Shown piece after piece: positions 1 through 9,063 of a stretch of DNA of 64,000 nt (position 1 is its first letter; each line of letters begins with the position of its first letter). Origin of the DNA: Actinomycetospora lemnae. GTDB taxonomy: Bacteria; Actinomycetota; Actinomycetes; Mycobacteriales; Pseudonocardiaceae. A program made the position numbers and the translations under genes. The notes beneath the pieces are model-generated. The model was not told the DNA's origin. It ran no database searches and worked only from the letters and a program-made list of their open reading frames with translations. Where the stretch lies: the NCBI RefSeq assembly GCF_028737315.1, contig NZ_JAQZAO010000005.1, positions 455,661 through 519,660 of the forward strand, given 5' to 3'.

Positions 1-756
1 CCCCGTCAGCGCCGTGGCCGGCAGGCGCGAGGGGCGGACGCGGTTGACCAGCACGGCGCCCATGGGCAGCCCGGCCTCGCGGATCTCGTCGACGGTGTCG
101 AGGGTCTCCTGGACGGGGAGGTCCTCGAGCTGGGTGACGAGGTGCACCGCCGTCTGCGGCGAGTGCAACAGCTCGACGACGCCCTCGCTCTGCGAGTGGA
201 TCGGGCCGGTGCGCGCCAGCGAGCCCATCGCCTTGGTGACGTCGAGGAACTTCACGACGCGGCCGGTGGGCGGCGCGTCGAGGACGACGGCGTCGTAGAG
301 CGGCACGCGCCGGCCGCCGCGGCGGTCCTCGCCGACGGTGCGCCCGACGCACTCCTTGACCTTGCCCGTGAGCAGGACGTCGCGCAGGCCCGGTGCGAGC
401 GTGGTCGCGAACTCGATCGCGCCCATCCGCCGCAGGGTCCGGCCGGCCAGCCCGAGGTTGTAGAACATCTCGAGGTACTCGAGCAGGGCCGCCTCGGCGT
501 CCACCGAGAGCCCGCGGACCTCGCCGCCGTCGGGGGCGACGGCGATCCGCTGCTCGGCGTACGGCAGGGGCGGGGTGTCGAAGACCTGGGCGATGCCCTG
601 CCGGCCCTCGACCTCGACGAGCAGGGTCCGTCGCCCGCCCGCGGCGAGGGCCAGGGCCAGGGCCGCGGCCAGCGTCGTCTTGCCCGTGCCGCCCTTGCCG
701 CTCACCACGTGCAGCCGGGCCTCGGCGAGGGCGGCGGGCCAGCGCTGATCGGTCAC
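1..756 (-). CDS. ArsA/GET3-family ATPase, 3' end beyond the window
   Basis: The first 252 codons of an ArsA-type (arsenical pump-driving/GET3-like) P-loop ATPase are present; the gene leaves the window at position 1. Translation from the GTG at 756 gives the deviant Walker A motif SGKGGTGKTT at about residues 19-28, and later VVLDAPPTGRVVKFLD, the conserved switch region of this family. In actinobacteria one or two such ATPases sit beside the DUF4177-RidA genes (Rv3679/Rv3680 in M. tuberculosis), which matches the divergent neighbours here. Arsenic-specific metal-binding cysteines are not seen in the visible part, so a general ATPase or chaperone role is more likely than arsenite export. Divergent from the gene at 852. 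Confidence 0.9.
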   Translation of the reverse strand, partial: MTDQRWPAALAEARLHVVSGKGGTGKTTLAAALALALAAGGRRTLLVEVEGRQGIAQVFDTPPLPYAEQRIAVAPDGGEVRGLSVDAEAALLEYLEMFYNLGLAGRTLRRMGAIEFATTLAPGLRDVLLTGKVKECVGRTVGEDRRGGRRVPLYDAVVLDAPPTGRVVKFLDVTKAMGSLARTGPIHSQSEGVVELLHSPQTAVHLVTQLEDLPVQETLDTVDEIREAGLPMGAVLVNRVRPSRLPATALTG

Positions 757-851
757 GCCGTCCACCCTAGGCCGGGCCGTCGGACGCCGCGGCCGGTGCG
801 CACGGGGTCCGGGTCACAGCGGTGTCGGGGACCTTCTCTACCCTCGCCGAC

Positions 852-1019
852 ATGAGTGCCGAGGCCGTGAAGTGGGAGTACGCGACGGTGCCGTTGCTGA
901 CCCATGCCACCAAGCAGATCCTCGACCAGTGGGGCGAGGACGGCTGGGAGCTGGTCACCGTGCTGCCCGGACCCACCGGTGAGCAGCACGTCGCGTACCT
1001 GAAGAAGCCGCGGGGATGA
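852..1019 (+). CDS. DUF4177-family small protein (Rv3678A-like)
   Basis: A 55-residue protein starting at ATG 852 with the sequence core VKWEYATVPLL, then GEDGWELVTVLPG. The W-E-Y and E-D-G-W-E-L-V motifs are typical of DUF4177, a tiny alpha/beta domain of unknown function. A longer reading from 822 is possible, but ATG 852 matches the usual family length. Its stop overlaps the ATG of the next gene by 4 nt, so it is translationally coupled to the RidA gene. The same pair lies beside the ArsA ATPases in mycobacteria. Confidence 0.85.
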   Translation: MSAEAVKWEYATVPLLTHATKQILDQWGEDGWELVTVLPGPTGEQHVAYLKKPRG

Positions 1020-1480
1020 CCGCGTCCGGTCCTCGGGAGGCGCTGCGGTCGCTGGGCCTCGAGCTCCCGGCGGTGGCGGCGCCCAAGGGTGTCTACGTCC
1101 CGGCGCGGCGCAGCGGGAACCAGGTGTGGACGTCGGGCCAGCTGCCGCTCGTCGGTGGCGAGCTGCCGGCGACCGGCCTGGTCGGCGCCGAGGTCGACCC
1201 CGACGACGCGGCCGCCTACGCGCGGATCGCGGCCCTCAACGCGCTCGCCGCGGTGGACGCGCTCGTGGGGCTCGAGGCGGTGGCGTCGGTGGTCAAGGTC
1301 GTGGGCTTCGTGGCGTCGGCGCCGGGGTTCGGCGGTCAGCCCCACGTGGTCAACGGCGCGTCGGAGCTGCTGGGGGCCGTGTTCGGCTCGGCGGGCGAGC
1401 ACGCCCGCTCGGCGATCGGAGTGGCGGCGCTGCCGCTGAACGCCCCCGTCGAGGTTGAGGTCGTCGTCGACCTCACGTGA
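1016..1480 (+). CDS. RidA/YjgF-family protein (Rv3678c-like)
   Basis: A 154-residue RidA (YjgF/YER057c/UK114) superfamily protein, a fold that in RidA itself hydrolyses reactive enamine/imine intermediates of PLP enzymes. The N-terminal G-V-Y-V-P-A-R-R-S-G-N-Q-V-W-T-S-G-Q-L-P-L block and the C-terminal A-R-S-A-I-G-V-A-A-L-P-L-N-A-P-V-E-V-E block are characteristic. In place of the R-x-C motif of archetypal RidA there is A-R-S, so it belongs to the divergent actinobacterial subgroup and catalytic activity is uncertain. It starts in an ATGA overlap with the DUF4177 gene. Confidence 0.88.
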   Translation: MTASGPREALRSLGLELPAVAAPKGVYVPARRSGNQVWTSGQLPLVGGELPATGLVGAEVDPDDAAAYARIAALNALAAVDALVGLEAVASVVKVVGFVASAPGFGGQPHVVNGASELLGAVFGSAGEHARSAIGVAALPLNAPVEVEVVVDLT

Positions 1481-1551
1481 GCTGGAAGGCGACCCACTCG
1501 GCAGACCGGGCGGGCGAGCGGTGACGCCGCGGGCGGATCGGAGCACTGAGC

Positions 1552-2244
1552 GTGGAATCGAGGACCGGGACCGGATCCTGGACCCCCTCGTCCGGCGAGG
1601 CCGAGCAGGCGTGTCACGACGTCCTTCTCGCCATGGCCGGGCGACTGCCGGACCGCCTGCTCTGGCGCCTGCGCGACTGGCTGTCCTGCGGCGCCCACGT
1701 GGCGCTGCGCACCGCGCTGCCCCGGGCCCTGCTGCGCCACCGCGTCGGGGTCACCGAGGACGAGCGCGCCCGGCTGCGCGCCGCGGTGCTCGCGTGGGGC
1801 GGGCCCGCCCGCCTCGTGGACGCGGTGCTGCACGTCGACGCGGTCGGCGAGCCGGCCGCGACGTTCCTCGAGCCCGGCACCGGTCCCGGCTGGGACGACA
1901 CCGATCTCGTGCTGCGGGCCCTCGCCCCGGTCACCGAGGGGGTCACGGCGATCCGCCGCGCCTGGCGCGCCGGCTCGGGCGCGCCGGTCCGCGTGGTGCT
2001 GGTCGCCGCCGACGGCCACGCCGACCGTCCGACGCTGGCCGGCGCGGTGCAGCGCGCGCTGCGGGCCCGCGGCGAGGCCGACCCGTGCGTCGAGGTCCTC
2101 GGGCCGTCGGCTCCCCCCTCTCCCTACCACCGGGCCGCGCTGACGGCCTCCGAGGTGCTGTGGCGCTCGGCCGAGGGGCGCGTGCCGTCACCGACCCGCG
2201 CCGGGCAGGGCGCCCAGGCCGGGGAGCTGGTGGGCCATGGCTGA
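1552..2244 (+). CDS. Conserved hypothetical protein
   Basis: A 230-residue protein of unknown function from GTG 1552. It has a basic helical N-terminal half (residues ~20-90) and an alpha/beta-looking C-terminal module from ~148 (V-R-V-V-L-V-A-A-D-G) to a PYHRAAL motif at ~190. The same module recurs in the next gene, where VVLVETHSPDD is followed by PAYHRAAV, so the two proteins share a domain. The last 8 nt overlap the start of that gene, indicating coupling. No signal peptide or membrane segment is seen. It is transcribed with the NUDIX and MBL genes downstream. Confidence 0.7.
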   Translation: MESRTGTGSWTPSSGEAEQACHDVLLAMAGRLPDRLLWRLRDWLSCGAHVALRTALPRALLRHRVGVTEDERARLRAAVLAWGGPARLVDAVLHVDAVGEPAATFLEPGTGPGWDDTDLVLRALAPVTEGVTAIRRAWRAGSGAPVRVVLVAADGHADRPTLAGAVQRALRARGEADPCVEVLGPSAPPSPYHRAALTASEVLWRSAEGRVPSPTRAGQGAQAGELVGHG

Positions 2245-5200
2245 GCGCGACATGACCGGCGAGGACCGTCCGGGCGCCGAGCCCGCGCCGGGTCTCGCCC
2301 GCCGGCGCGCGCAGGACCCGCCGCGCATCGGCCGGCTCGGCTTCGGCGACCTCGGCGAGCTCCCCGACCTCGGCGGCCTCGCCGGGGGCGGCGGGGACCT
2401 CGCGAACCTCCCGCCGTGGTCGGTGCGCGACGAGCGCGCCAACGGTGCGTCCGGGACCGAGCGCCCCGACCGCGACCCGGTGGCCCTCGCCGCCTGGCGC
2501 CGCGTCGCCGAGCGCCGGCGCCAGCGCGCCGCGGGCCTCGGGGGCACGTCCGTGGGCGAGGCGACCCCGGCGGGCGGCGACGCCGCCGTGCCCGATCAGC
2601 CCTCCTCGGCCGAGCCCGTGGCGCCCGGACCTCCCGAGCCCGACGAGCCGGTGGTCGCGGAGCCGGCGGGGGCTGCGTCCGCGGAGCCTGCTGTCGCGGA
2701 GCCCGAGCCGACGGCGGCCGAGCCGGTCGACCCGGTGGCCGCGGTGCCGGACGAGGTCGAGGACGTCGCCGAGGACGTCGCGGAGGACCGTCCGGACGAC
2801 CCCGTCGCCGCCGAGCCCGCGCGCGTCGAGGAGGAGCCGGCACCCGAGGCGGCCGTCGAGCCGGCGGCCGCCCGTGACGTCGAGCCCGTCGATGAGCCCG
2901 TGGTCCCCCGCGCCTCCGGCCCGGGCGACGACCCGCGGCCCGAGCCGGCCGCCGCGCGTGAGCCCGGCCGGGCCGAGGCGTCGGCGCCCGAGCCGCGGCA
3001 CGAGCCGGTGGCCTCCCGCGACCTGGGCCCGGCCGACGAGGACGACCTCGCGCCGTGGTTCGGGTCCCGCATCGTCGAGCCCGAGGCCCGGGACGCCGGC
3101 GCCGGCCCCGGTCGGCGGCCGCCGGGGGCGCGGAACGCCCGCAGCGGTCTCGACCCGCGACCCGGCGGCACGCCCACCGAGGGCGGCAGCCGTCACGAGG
3201 TCCTGCTCTCGCTCGCCGGGCGCATCGACGACGACGCGCTGACCTCGGTGCGCGAGCTCGTCGCCGTCGAGGACGAGGCCGCGGCGGCCGAGCTGCTCGG
3301 CGGCTGCCTGCTGGCCGCCGGCGCGGGCGTCACCGCGCGCGAGCACGCCGTGCTCGGGCGCTGGTTCGCCGCGTCGCGCGTCGACCCCGAGCTGGTCGAC
3401 GCCCTGCCCCGCGACCCCGACGCCGACCGTCGCGAGGACCACCGCTTCACCGCCGACCCGCCGCCCGGCGCCACCGCGGGCGGGGCCGGCGAGGCCGTCG
3501 CGCGTGCCGCCGCCCGCCTGCCCGGCGTCCAGCGCGTGCGCCAGTGCTGGCGGACGACGCCGGCGGGCACCGCGCCCGGGCCCGTGCCGCACCGCGTCGT
3601 GCTGGTCGAGACCCACTCGCCCGACGACTGCGAGCACGTCGCCCACCACGTGGCCTACGCGGCCCGCGAGCACGGCGCCGTGTCGGTCGAGGTGTTCGCC
3701 GCCGGCGCCGAGCTGCCCGCCTACCACCGCGCCGCCGTGCGCGCGGCCCGCCCGCTCGGGACCCCGCAGACGGTGCCCGCCGCGTCGACGCCCGCACCGG
3801 CCCGGTCCTCGGCCCCCGGGCCGGCGCCCCGCTCCCGCCCGGCGGTCGACCTCCGGCCCGAGGCCGCGCCGTGGCGCCGCCCCGCCGACGAGGTGCCGCC
3901 GTTCGGCGTGCCCGCCGCCCCGCGCGAGGAGCCCGACGAGCCGGTCGAGGAGGAGTACCGCACGGTCGCCGCCGCGGGCACCGACCCGCTCGAGCGCGCG
4001 GACCGCACCGACCCGGCGCCCGACGCCCGGCTGCCCCGCCGCACGATCGAGGCCCGCGAGCCGGTCCGGGAGGCCCCCCGCGAGCCGGTGCGGGAGACAC
4101 CCCGCGAGCCCGGTCCGGTCTCCGAGAGCGACGTGGCGCGCGAGGCGCTGCGGGAGATGGCCCGGTCGATGCCACCCGAGCCGGAGCCCGCCCCGCCGCC
4201 GGCCGACACCGCCGGGGCACCCGACCGGCCCGCCGCCACCCCGCGTCCCGAGCAGGCCGAGCGCCCCGAGGCGCCCCGCCCGGCCCGGCCGGAGCCCGAG
4301 ACCCGCCACGTCGGGCCGGAGCCCGAGAGCCGCGAGGACGAGCCGGAGCCGGAGACGGTCGCCCCCGAGGCGCCCGCGCCGGTCGACATCGACCCCGACG
4401 CCACCGCCGAGCGCATCGCCGCGCTGTGGCGCACCCCGCCGCCCGACGAGATCCTCTCCGACCAGCACCCGATCTCGTCCTGGACCGAGGGCCCGGTCGG
4501 CGTGACCTTCGGCCCCGACCAGGACGACCCCGCGGAGCCGCCGCGCAGCGCCGACGTCCCGGCGTGGCGCACCGAGGCGCCGGTGGACCCGGACGCGGCC
4601 ACGGGCGACCTCCCGGTCGTCGGCCCCGCCCCCACCACCCCGCCGCCCACGCCGCCTGCCGCTCCCGACAACGGGAGCAGCAACGGCCGCGTGCGGCGCG
4701 CCCGGCACAGCCGCAGCGAGACCGGTGAGCTCGAGGTCCCGCCGGAGGCTGCTGAGTACAGCGCCGAGTACACCGCGGAGTACCCCGGCGGCCGCCCCAC
4801 CGGGACCTCGTCGACCAACGGCCACCACCACGGCCCCGAGGCCGACGGGCACGACGCCGCCCGCGCGGAGCCCGCGACCGGCCCGGTCCAGCATCCCGGT
4901 GGCCCCGAGCCGACCGCTCCCGCCGCCGCGCAGGCCCCGTCCCCGACGCCGCCCGCGTCGTCGGGACCCGACTCGTTCGACGTGCAGCTCTCCGAGCGCG
5001 AGCGGGAGCTGCTGGCCCGCCTGCACGAGGAGCTCGCGTCCCGCGAGCGGCTCGCGGCCGACGCCCCGGACCCGCTGCTCGGGCGCCCGCCCCAGCAGCC
5101 CCCGCCCCCGCCCGGGTCGGAGGACACCACCGCGCCGCGGCCCCGTCCCACCGGGCCCCACCCCGGCCCGGGTCGTCCCGGCCGTCCGGGAGGCCCCGGG

Positions 5201-5341
5201 CCGTGGCAGGGCCCGCCGCCCGGCGTCGCCGGCACGAACGGCGCCGGCACCAACGGGCACCCCCACGGTCCCGTCAACGGGCACGGGCTGCCGCGTCGAG
5301 GAGATCACGACGACCAGGACGGGCCGCCGCGCGACGCCTAG
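2237..5341 (+). CDS. Large Pro/Glu/Ala-rich hypothetical protein
   Basis: A 1034-residue protein, highly acidic and rich in Pro, Glu, Ala and Arg, most of it predicted disordered. One folded-looking island spans about residues 310-510: a helical stretch (HEVLLSLAGRIDDDALTS, then ELVAVEDEAAAAELLGG) followed by VVLVETH and PAYHRAA, related to the C-terminal module of the preceding gene. Short Gly/Asn patches (NGSSNGR, NGAGTNGH) and a conserved-looking patch, ADAPDPLLGRPP, lie near the C-terminus. There is no signal peptide or TM segment. The start ATG overlaps the upstream stop region by 8 nt. The very long antisense frame over this gene is a codon-bias shadow. Function unknown. Confidence 0.75.
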   Translation: MAERDMTGEDRPGAEPAPGLARRRAQDPPRIGRLGFGDLGELPDLGGLAGGGGDLANLPPWSVRDERANGASGTERPDRDPVALAAWRRVAERRRQRAAGLGGTSVGEATPAGGDAAVPDQPSSAEPVAPGPPEPDEPVVAEPAGAASAEPAVAEPEPTAAEPVDPVAAVPDEVEDVAEDVAEDRPDDPVAAEPARVEEEPAPEAAVEPAAARDVEPVDEPVVPRASGPGDDPRPEPAAAREPGRAEASAPEPRHEPVASRDLGPADEDDLAPWFGSRIVEPEARDAGAGPGRRPPGARNARSGLDPRPGGTPTEGGSRHEVLLSLAGRIDDDALTSVRELVAVEDEAAAAELLGGCLLAAGAGVTAREHAVLGRWFAASRVDPELVDALPRDPDADRREDHRFTADPPPGATAGGAGEAVARAAARLPGVQRVRQCWRTTPAGTAPGPVPHRVVLVETHSPDDCEHVAHHVAYAAREHGAVSVEVFAAGAELPAYHRAAVRAARPLGTPQTVPAASTPAPARSSAPGPAPRSRPAVDLRPEAAPWRRPADEVPPFGVPAAPREEPDEPVEEEYRTVAAAGTDPLERADRTDPAPDARLPRRTIEAREPVREAPREPVRETPREPGPVSESDVAREALREMARSMPPEPEPAPPPADTAGAPDRPAATPRPEQAERPEAPRPARPEPETRHVGPEPESREDEPEPETVAPEAPAPVDIDPDATAERIAALWRTPPPDEILSDQHPISSWTEGPVGVTFGPDQDDPAEPPRSADVPAWRTEAPVDPDAATGDLPVVGPAPTTPPPTPPAAPDNGSSNGRVRRARHSRSETGELEVPPEAAEYSAEYTAEYPGGRPTGTSSTNGHHHGPEADGHDAARAEPATGPVQHPGGPEPTAPAAAQAPSPTPPASSGPDSFDVQLSERERELLARLHEELASRERLAADAPDPLLGRPPQQPPPPPGSEDTTAPRPRPTGPHPGPGRPGRPGGPGPWQGPPPGVAGTNGAGTNGHPHGPVNGHGLPRRGDHDDQDGPPRDA

Positions 5342-5351
5342 GGTGCGGCTC

Positions 5352-6170
5352 GTGACCACCGAGCTCGTCGACCTGCCCCCGCGGTTCGGGATGGACCGGC
5401 CCGCCTTCGACCGGCTCGGTAGCCGCCCGCCGGGCGAGCTGCGCCTGGCGTCGACTGTCGTCCTGCTCCGGGACGCGGCCGCCCGGTCGGGCATCGAGGT
5501 GTTCCTGCTCGAGCGCGCGGGCGAGATGGCGTTCGCGGGCGGGGTGTCGGTGTTTCCCGGCGGTGGGCTGGACGCCGCCGACCGCGAGGCGCTCGCGGCG
5601 GGTCTCGTGGACGAGGCCACGGCCGCCGCGACGGCCCGCAGCTGGGCCACGACGCCCGAGGGGGCGGCGGCGCTGCTGGCGTGCGCGGTCCGCGAGACGT
5701 TCGAGGAGACCGGGGTCCTGCTCGCCGGCACCCGGCCGTCCGACGGCGCCCGCGAGCGACTGACCGCCCGCGAGATCGGCCTGCGCGACGTCCTGCCCCG
5801 GCTCGACGCGGAGCGGCTGCGGCCCTGGGCGCGCTGGATCACCCCCGAGGGCATGCCGCGGCGCTACGACACGGCGTTCTTCCTGGCCACGGTGCCCGAG
5901 GGTCAGGAGCCCGACGGCGCGACCACCGAGGCCGTCGGGGCCGGCTGGTGCGCGCCCGCGCAGGCGCTGCGCGAGTGGGAGGACGGCGCGCGGGCGCTGA
6001 TGCCGCCGACGTGGGCCGTGCTCTCCGAGCTCGCCGACGCCCCCGACACCGTGACGCTCCTCGACCGGGCGACCGGCCGGCGCCCCGAGCCGGTGACCCC
6101 GCAGTTCCGCCCCGGCGACGACCGCGTCGGGCTCGCCGTGCCCCCGCACGCGTTCGGGGCGGCCCGGTGA
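5352..6170 (+). CDS. NUDIX hydrolase, long-insert type
   Basis: A 272-residue NUDIX hydrolase; these enzymes cleave nucleoside diphosphates linked to another moiety, using Mg2+ bound by the Nudix-box glutamates. FPGGGLDAADRE opens the region and RETFEETGVLL at about residue 114 closes the Nudix helix. The ~40-residue insertion between them is typical of the NUDT19/RP2-like subgroup, which includes acyl-CoA diphosphatases. The start is taken at GTG 5352; GTG 5343 in the same frame is also possible. The stop overlaps the GTG of the MBL hydrolase (GTGA), so the two are coupled. Substrate unknown. Confidence 0.88.
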   Translation: MTTELVDLPPRFGMDRPAFDRLGSRPPGELRLASTVVLLRDAAARSGIEVFLLERAGEMAFAGGVSVFPGGGLDAADREALAAGLVDEATAAATARSWATTPEGAAALLACAVRETFEETGVLLAGTRPSDGARERLTAREIGLRDVLPRLDAERLRPWARWITPEGMPRRYDTAFFLATVPEGQEPDGATTEAVGAGWCAPAQALREWEDGARALMPPTWAVLSELADAPDTVTLLDRATGRRPEPVTPQFRPGDDRVGLAVPPHAFGAAR

Positions 6171-6982
6171 GCGGGCGCGTGGTCCCGGGGCCGGACACCC
6201 CCGAGCACCCGGCCTACGAGCAGCTCCGCCCGGTGACCGCAGCCGCCTCGGTGGTGCTGGCCGACAACCCGTCGCCGATGACCCTCGACGGCACCAACAC
6301 CTGGATCCTGCGCGCGCCCGGCCAGGCGGGCTGCGTGGTCGTCGACCCCGGGCCCGACGACCCGACGCACCTCGACCGCCTCGCCGCGTGCGGGCCCGTC
6401 GAGCTCGTCGTGCTCACCCACCGCCACCTCGACCACACCGAGTCCGCCCGCACGTTCGCGGAGCGCGTGGGCGCGCCGGTCCGGGCGCTCGACCCGACGC
6501 TCGTGCTCGGCGCCGAGGGCCTCGGCGCCGGGGAGCGCCTCGCGGCGGCGGGGCTGGACCTGCGCGTGCTCGTCACGCCGGGGCACACCGACGACTCGCT
6601 GTGCCTGGTGGTCGAGGACGACGCGAGCGTCCTCACCGGCGACACGGTCCTCGGGCGCGGCACGACCGTGCTGGGCGACCACGACGGCGCGCTGACCGAG
6701 TACCTCGACTCCCTGCGCCGGCTCGCGGAGCTGCCCGAGGGCACGACGCTGCTGCCCGGGCACGGACCGGACCTCCCGGACGCCGGCGACACCGCCCGGT
6801 ACTACCTGCGCCACCGGGAGCAGCGCCTCGACCAGGTCCGTGCCGCGCTGGGCGAGCTCGGGCCCACGCCCACGCCCCGCCAGGTCGTCGAGATCGTCTA
6901 CGCGGACGTGGACGAGGACCTGTGGCCGGCGGCCGACCAGTCGGTGGCGGCGCAGCTCGCCCACATCCGGCGCGTGGGTTAG
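6167..6982 (+). CDS. MBL-fold metallo-hydrolase (Rv3677c-like)
   Basis: A 271-residue metallo-beta-lactamase-fold hydrolase of the LACTB2/glyoxalase-II-like branch. Zinc ligands are visible in THRHLDHTE (HxHxDH), the later [17 protein letters not shown] and the C-terminal LPGHGPDL. The N-terminal [15 protein letters not shown] segment is typical of this group, followed by a C-terminal helical domain. It starts at GTG 6167 inside the GTGA overlap with the NUDIX gene. Its last 4 nt overlap the 3' end of crp, which converges on it; the same arrangement occurs at Rv3677c/Rv3676. The physiological substrate is not known. Confidence 0.9.
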   Translation: MSGRVVPGPDTPEHPAYEQLRPVTAAASVVLADNPSPMTLDGTNTWILRAPGQAGCVVVDPGPDDPTHLDRLAACGPVELVVLTHRHLDHTESARTFAERVGAPVRALDPTLVLGAEGLGAGERLAAAGLDLRVLVTPGHTDDSLCLVVEDDASVLTGDTVLGRGTTVLGDHDGALTEYLDSLRRLAELPEGTTLLPGHGPDLPDAGDTARYYLRHREQRLDQVRAALGELGPTPTPRQVVEIVYADVDEDLWPAADQSVAAQLAHIRRVG

Positions 6983-7671
6983 CGGGCTCGGCGCGCCAGG
7001 CGGTCCGGCTCGAGGATGAGGACGCTCTTGCCCTCGAGGCGCAGCCAGCCGCGGGCGGCGAAGTCGGCGAGGGCCTTGTTGACCGTCTCGCGCGAGGCGC
7101 CGACGAGCTGGGCGATCTCCTCCTGGGTGAGGTCGTGGGTCACGCGCAGGAGGCCGGCCTCCTGGGACCCGAAGCGCTGCGCGAGCTGCAGCAGCGCCTT
7201 GGCGACGCGGCCGGGCACGTCGGTGAAGATGAGGTCGGCGAGCAGGTTGTTGGTGCGGCGCAGCCTGCGGGCGACCACGCGCAGCAGCTGCTCGGCGATC
7301 TCGGGACGCTGGGCGATCCACTCGCGGAGCGCGTTGCGGTCCATCGTGTAGGCGCGCACGTCGGTGACGGTGGTGGCCGTCGAGGTGCGCGGGCCCGGGT
7401 CGAAGATCGAGAGCTCGCCGAACATGTCCGACGGACCGAAGATCGAGAGCAGGTTCTCGCGTCCGTCCGGTGACCGACGGCCGATCTTCACCTTGCCGGT
7501 CGAGACGATGTAGAGCCGGTCACCCGGCTCGCCCTCGTTGAAGATGACCGTCCCGCGCGGGAACTCCACGCGCTCGAGGGACTCCGTGAGCACCTCGATC
7601 GCGGCGGGGTCCACCCCCTGGAAGATCCCGGCCCGCGCCAGTACCTCGTCCACCGTGCGCTCCTCGCCCAC
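6979..7671 (-). CDS. crp: Crp/Fnr-family cAMP-responsive regulator
   Basis: A 230-residue global regulator closely resembling mycobacterial Crp (Rv3676, 224 aa). The N-terminal cyclic-nucleotide-binding beta-roll contains [16 protein letters not shown] (residues ~83-98), with the E-L and R-T-S phosphate-binding positions kept. A dimerisation helix follows, then a winged helix-turn-helix with [21 protein letters not shown] (two overlapping parts of the HTH) near residues 168-190. The start is GTG 7671. It converges on the MBL hydrolase. A possible Crp-type half-palindrome lies 50 nt upstream of the start, consistent with autoregulation, which is known for other Crp proteins. Confidence 0.95.
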   Translation of the reverse strand: MGEERTVDEVLARAGIFQGVDPAAIEVLTESLERVEFPRGTVIFNEGEPGDRLYIVSTGKVKIGRRSPDGRENLLSIFGPSDMFGELSIFDPGPRTSTATTVTDVRAYTMDRNALREWIAQRPEIAEQLLRVVARRLRRTNNLLADLIFTDVPGRVAKALLQLAQRFGSQEAGLLRVTHDLTQEEIAQLVGASRETVNKALADFAARGWLRLEGKSVLILEPDRLARRAR

Positions 7672-7722
7672 TCTCGCTCAACCGCGCGCGGGCGCCGGGC
7701 TCTCGGCCCGCGTCCGCACCTC

Positions 7723-7737
7723 TGTGTCACCAGTCAC
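7723..7737. promoter_or_regulatory. Possible Crp-type operator upstream of crp
   Basis: The sequence TGTGTCACCAGTCAC has GTG and CAC half-sites with a centre spacing like the actinobacterial Crp consensus (TGTGA-N6-TCACA), but only the outer bases are symmetric. It lies about 50 nt before the crp start codon. Autoregulation is an inference; no promoter elements were confidently seen. Confidence 0.3.
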
Positions 7738-7898
7738 GTCCGCCGCAGCATAGTCACGTGTCGACCCATGATCGCGCCACGCGGGGTCGACGGACGTCAC
7801 CGCATCGGGGTCGTTCGCCCGATCCCGATGCAGGTGTTCGCCCGATCGGACCATGATAGCGCCTGAGATCTCCGCGACGTCGCTGCCGTCCGTGAGCG

Positions 7899-8153
7899 TC
7901 AGGCCCGTTCCTTGGTGCGGCGGGGGCCGAGGCCCCCGCGCTTCCCGAGGTTCCGGAGGCGGAACAGCTGGAGCGCACCGCCGATTCCCTGCCGGAACAG
8001 GGCCTTGACCTCGTCGGGACGGGCGCGCTCGAGGAAGTCCTCGACCTCGTCCTCGCGCACGGTGCCCGACCGCAGGCGGGTCTCCAGGCGCTCCATACCG
8101 AGCGCGAAGACCATCACCAGCAGCGGGATGAGGATGGCGAGCCAGGCGGTCAT
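7899..8153 (-). CDS. Small membrane-anchored hypothetical protein
   Basis: An 84-residue protein starting at ATG 8153, with one N-terminal membrane helix (TAWLAILIPLLVMVFALGM, residues 2-20). A cytoplasmic tail follows: acidic EDEVEDFLERARPDEVKALF, then a strongly basic end, RNLGKRGGLGPRRTKERA. A longer in-frame reading up to 8261 exists, but its N-terminus is low-complexity and overlaps the region just upstream of nth. It sits between crp and nth, the place where mycobacteria also carry a small membrane protein (Rv3675), but homology to that protein was not established. Function unknown. Confidence 0.6.
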   Translation of the reverse strand: MTAWLAILIPLLVMVFALGMERLETRLRSGTVREDEVEDFLERARPDEVKALFRQGIGGALQLFRLRNLGKRGGLGPRRTKERA

Positions 8154-8310
8154 GGTGCGGTCATCGTCCCGCACCGTGCCGTGACGGTCCGCACCGGGGC
8201 CCGGGTCGGGCGTGTCGGGGTGCCACGCGGGACAGTCGTCGTCGAGCGGTCGTCGCGGCATCGCCGGGCACCCGTCCGGGACCTCGGGGGCGGCGTCCTA
8301 CCCTGGGTGG

Positions 8311-9063
8311 GTGAGCAGGGCAGCCCGCGCCGGTGGTGAGGAGAGCCGACTCGCGCTCGTGCGACGGGCCCGGCGGATGCACCGTGACCTCGCGGTGGCG
8401 CACCCGGACGCCCACTGCGAGCTCGACTTCACGTCGCCGCTCGAGCTGCTCGTGGCGACGGTGCTCTCCGCGCAGACCACCGACGTCACCGTCAACCGCG
8501 TGACGCCGGCCCTGTTCGCCCGCTACCCCGACGCCGCGGCCTTCGCCGGGGCCGAGCGCACCGAGCTCGAGGAGATCCTGCGGCCCACCGGCTTCTACCG
8601 GGCGAAGGCCGAGTCGGTGACGAAGCTCGGCGCCGCGCTGGTCGAGCGCTTCGACGGCGTCGTGCCCGGGCGTCTCGAGGACCTCGTGACCCTGCCCGGC
8701 GTCGGGCGCAAGACCGCGAACGTGGTGCTCGGCAACGCCTTCGACGTCCCGGGGATCACGGTCGACACGCACTTCGGGCGCCTCGCGCGCCGCTTCGCGT
8801 GGACCTCGGCGGAGGACCCGGTGCAGGTGGAGAAGGAGGTGGGCGAGCTCATCCCGCGCAAGGACTGGACGATGCTCTCCCACCGGATGATCTTCCACGG
8901 CCGCCGCGTCTGCCACGCCAAGAAGCCGGCGTGCGGGGCCTGCTCGCTGCGCCGCGACTGCCCGGCGGCCGGGACCGGCGAGATGGACCCGGTCAAGGCC
9001 ACGAAGCTCATCAAGGGCCCGGACGCCGACCACCTGCTCGCCCTCGTCGGCCTCACGCGGTGA
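8311..9063 (+). CDS. nth: Endonuclease III (DNA glycosylase/AP lyase)
   Basis: A 250-residue base-excision repair enzyme that removes oxidised pyrimidines and nicks at the AP site. The helix-hairpin-helix [17 protein letters not shown] carries the catalytic lysine (K134), and the catalytic aspartate (D152) is in VDTHFGR. The C-terminal [4Fe-4S] ligands are complete: [17 protein letters not shown], spacing C-x6-C-x2-C-x5-C. GTG 8311 was chosen because the residues between it and an upstream start at 8212 are low-complexity and the family begins near here. It is the first gene of a four-gene operon with 4-nt GTGA overlaps. Confidence 0.96.
   Translation: MSRAARAGGEESRLALVRRARRMHRDLAVAHPDAHCELDFTSPLELLVATVLSAQTTDVTVNRVTPALFARYPDAAAFAGAERTELEEILRPTGFYRAKAESVTKLGAALVERFDGVVPGRLEDLVTLPGVGRKTANVVLGNAFDVPGITVDTHFGRLARRFAWTSAEDPVQVEKEVGELIPRKDWTMLSHRMIFHGRRVCHAKKPACGACSLRRDCPAAGTGEMDPVKATKLIKGPDADHLLALVGLTR

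Noticed and set aside
1943..5854. 1303-codon minus-strand open frame opposite the Pro/Glu-rich gene
   Set aside because: It is an antisense shadow caused by codon bias in very GC-rich DNA; the translation is Arg/Gly/Ala low-complexity with no domain, while the plus strand has coupled genes with recognisable motifs.
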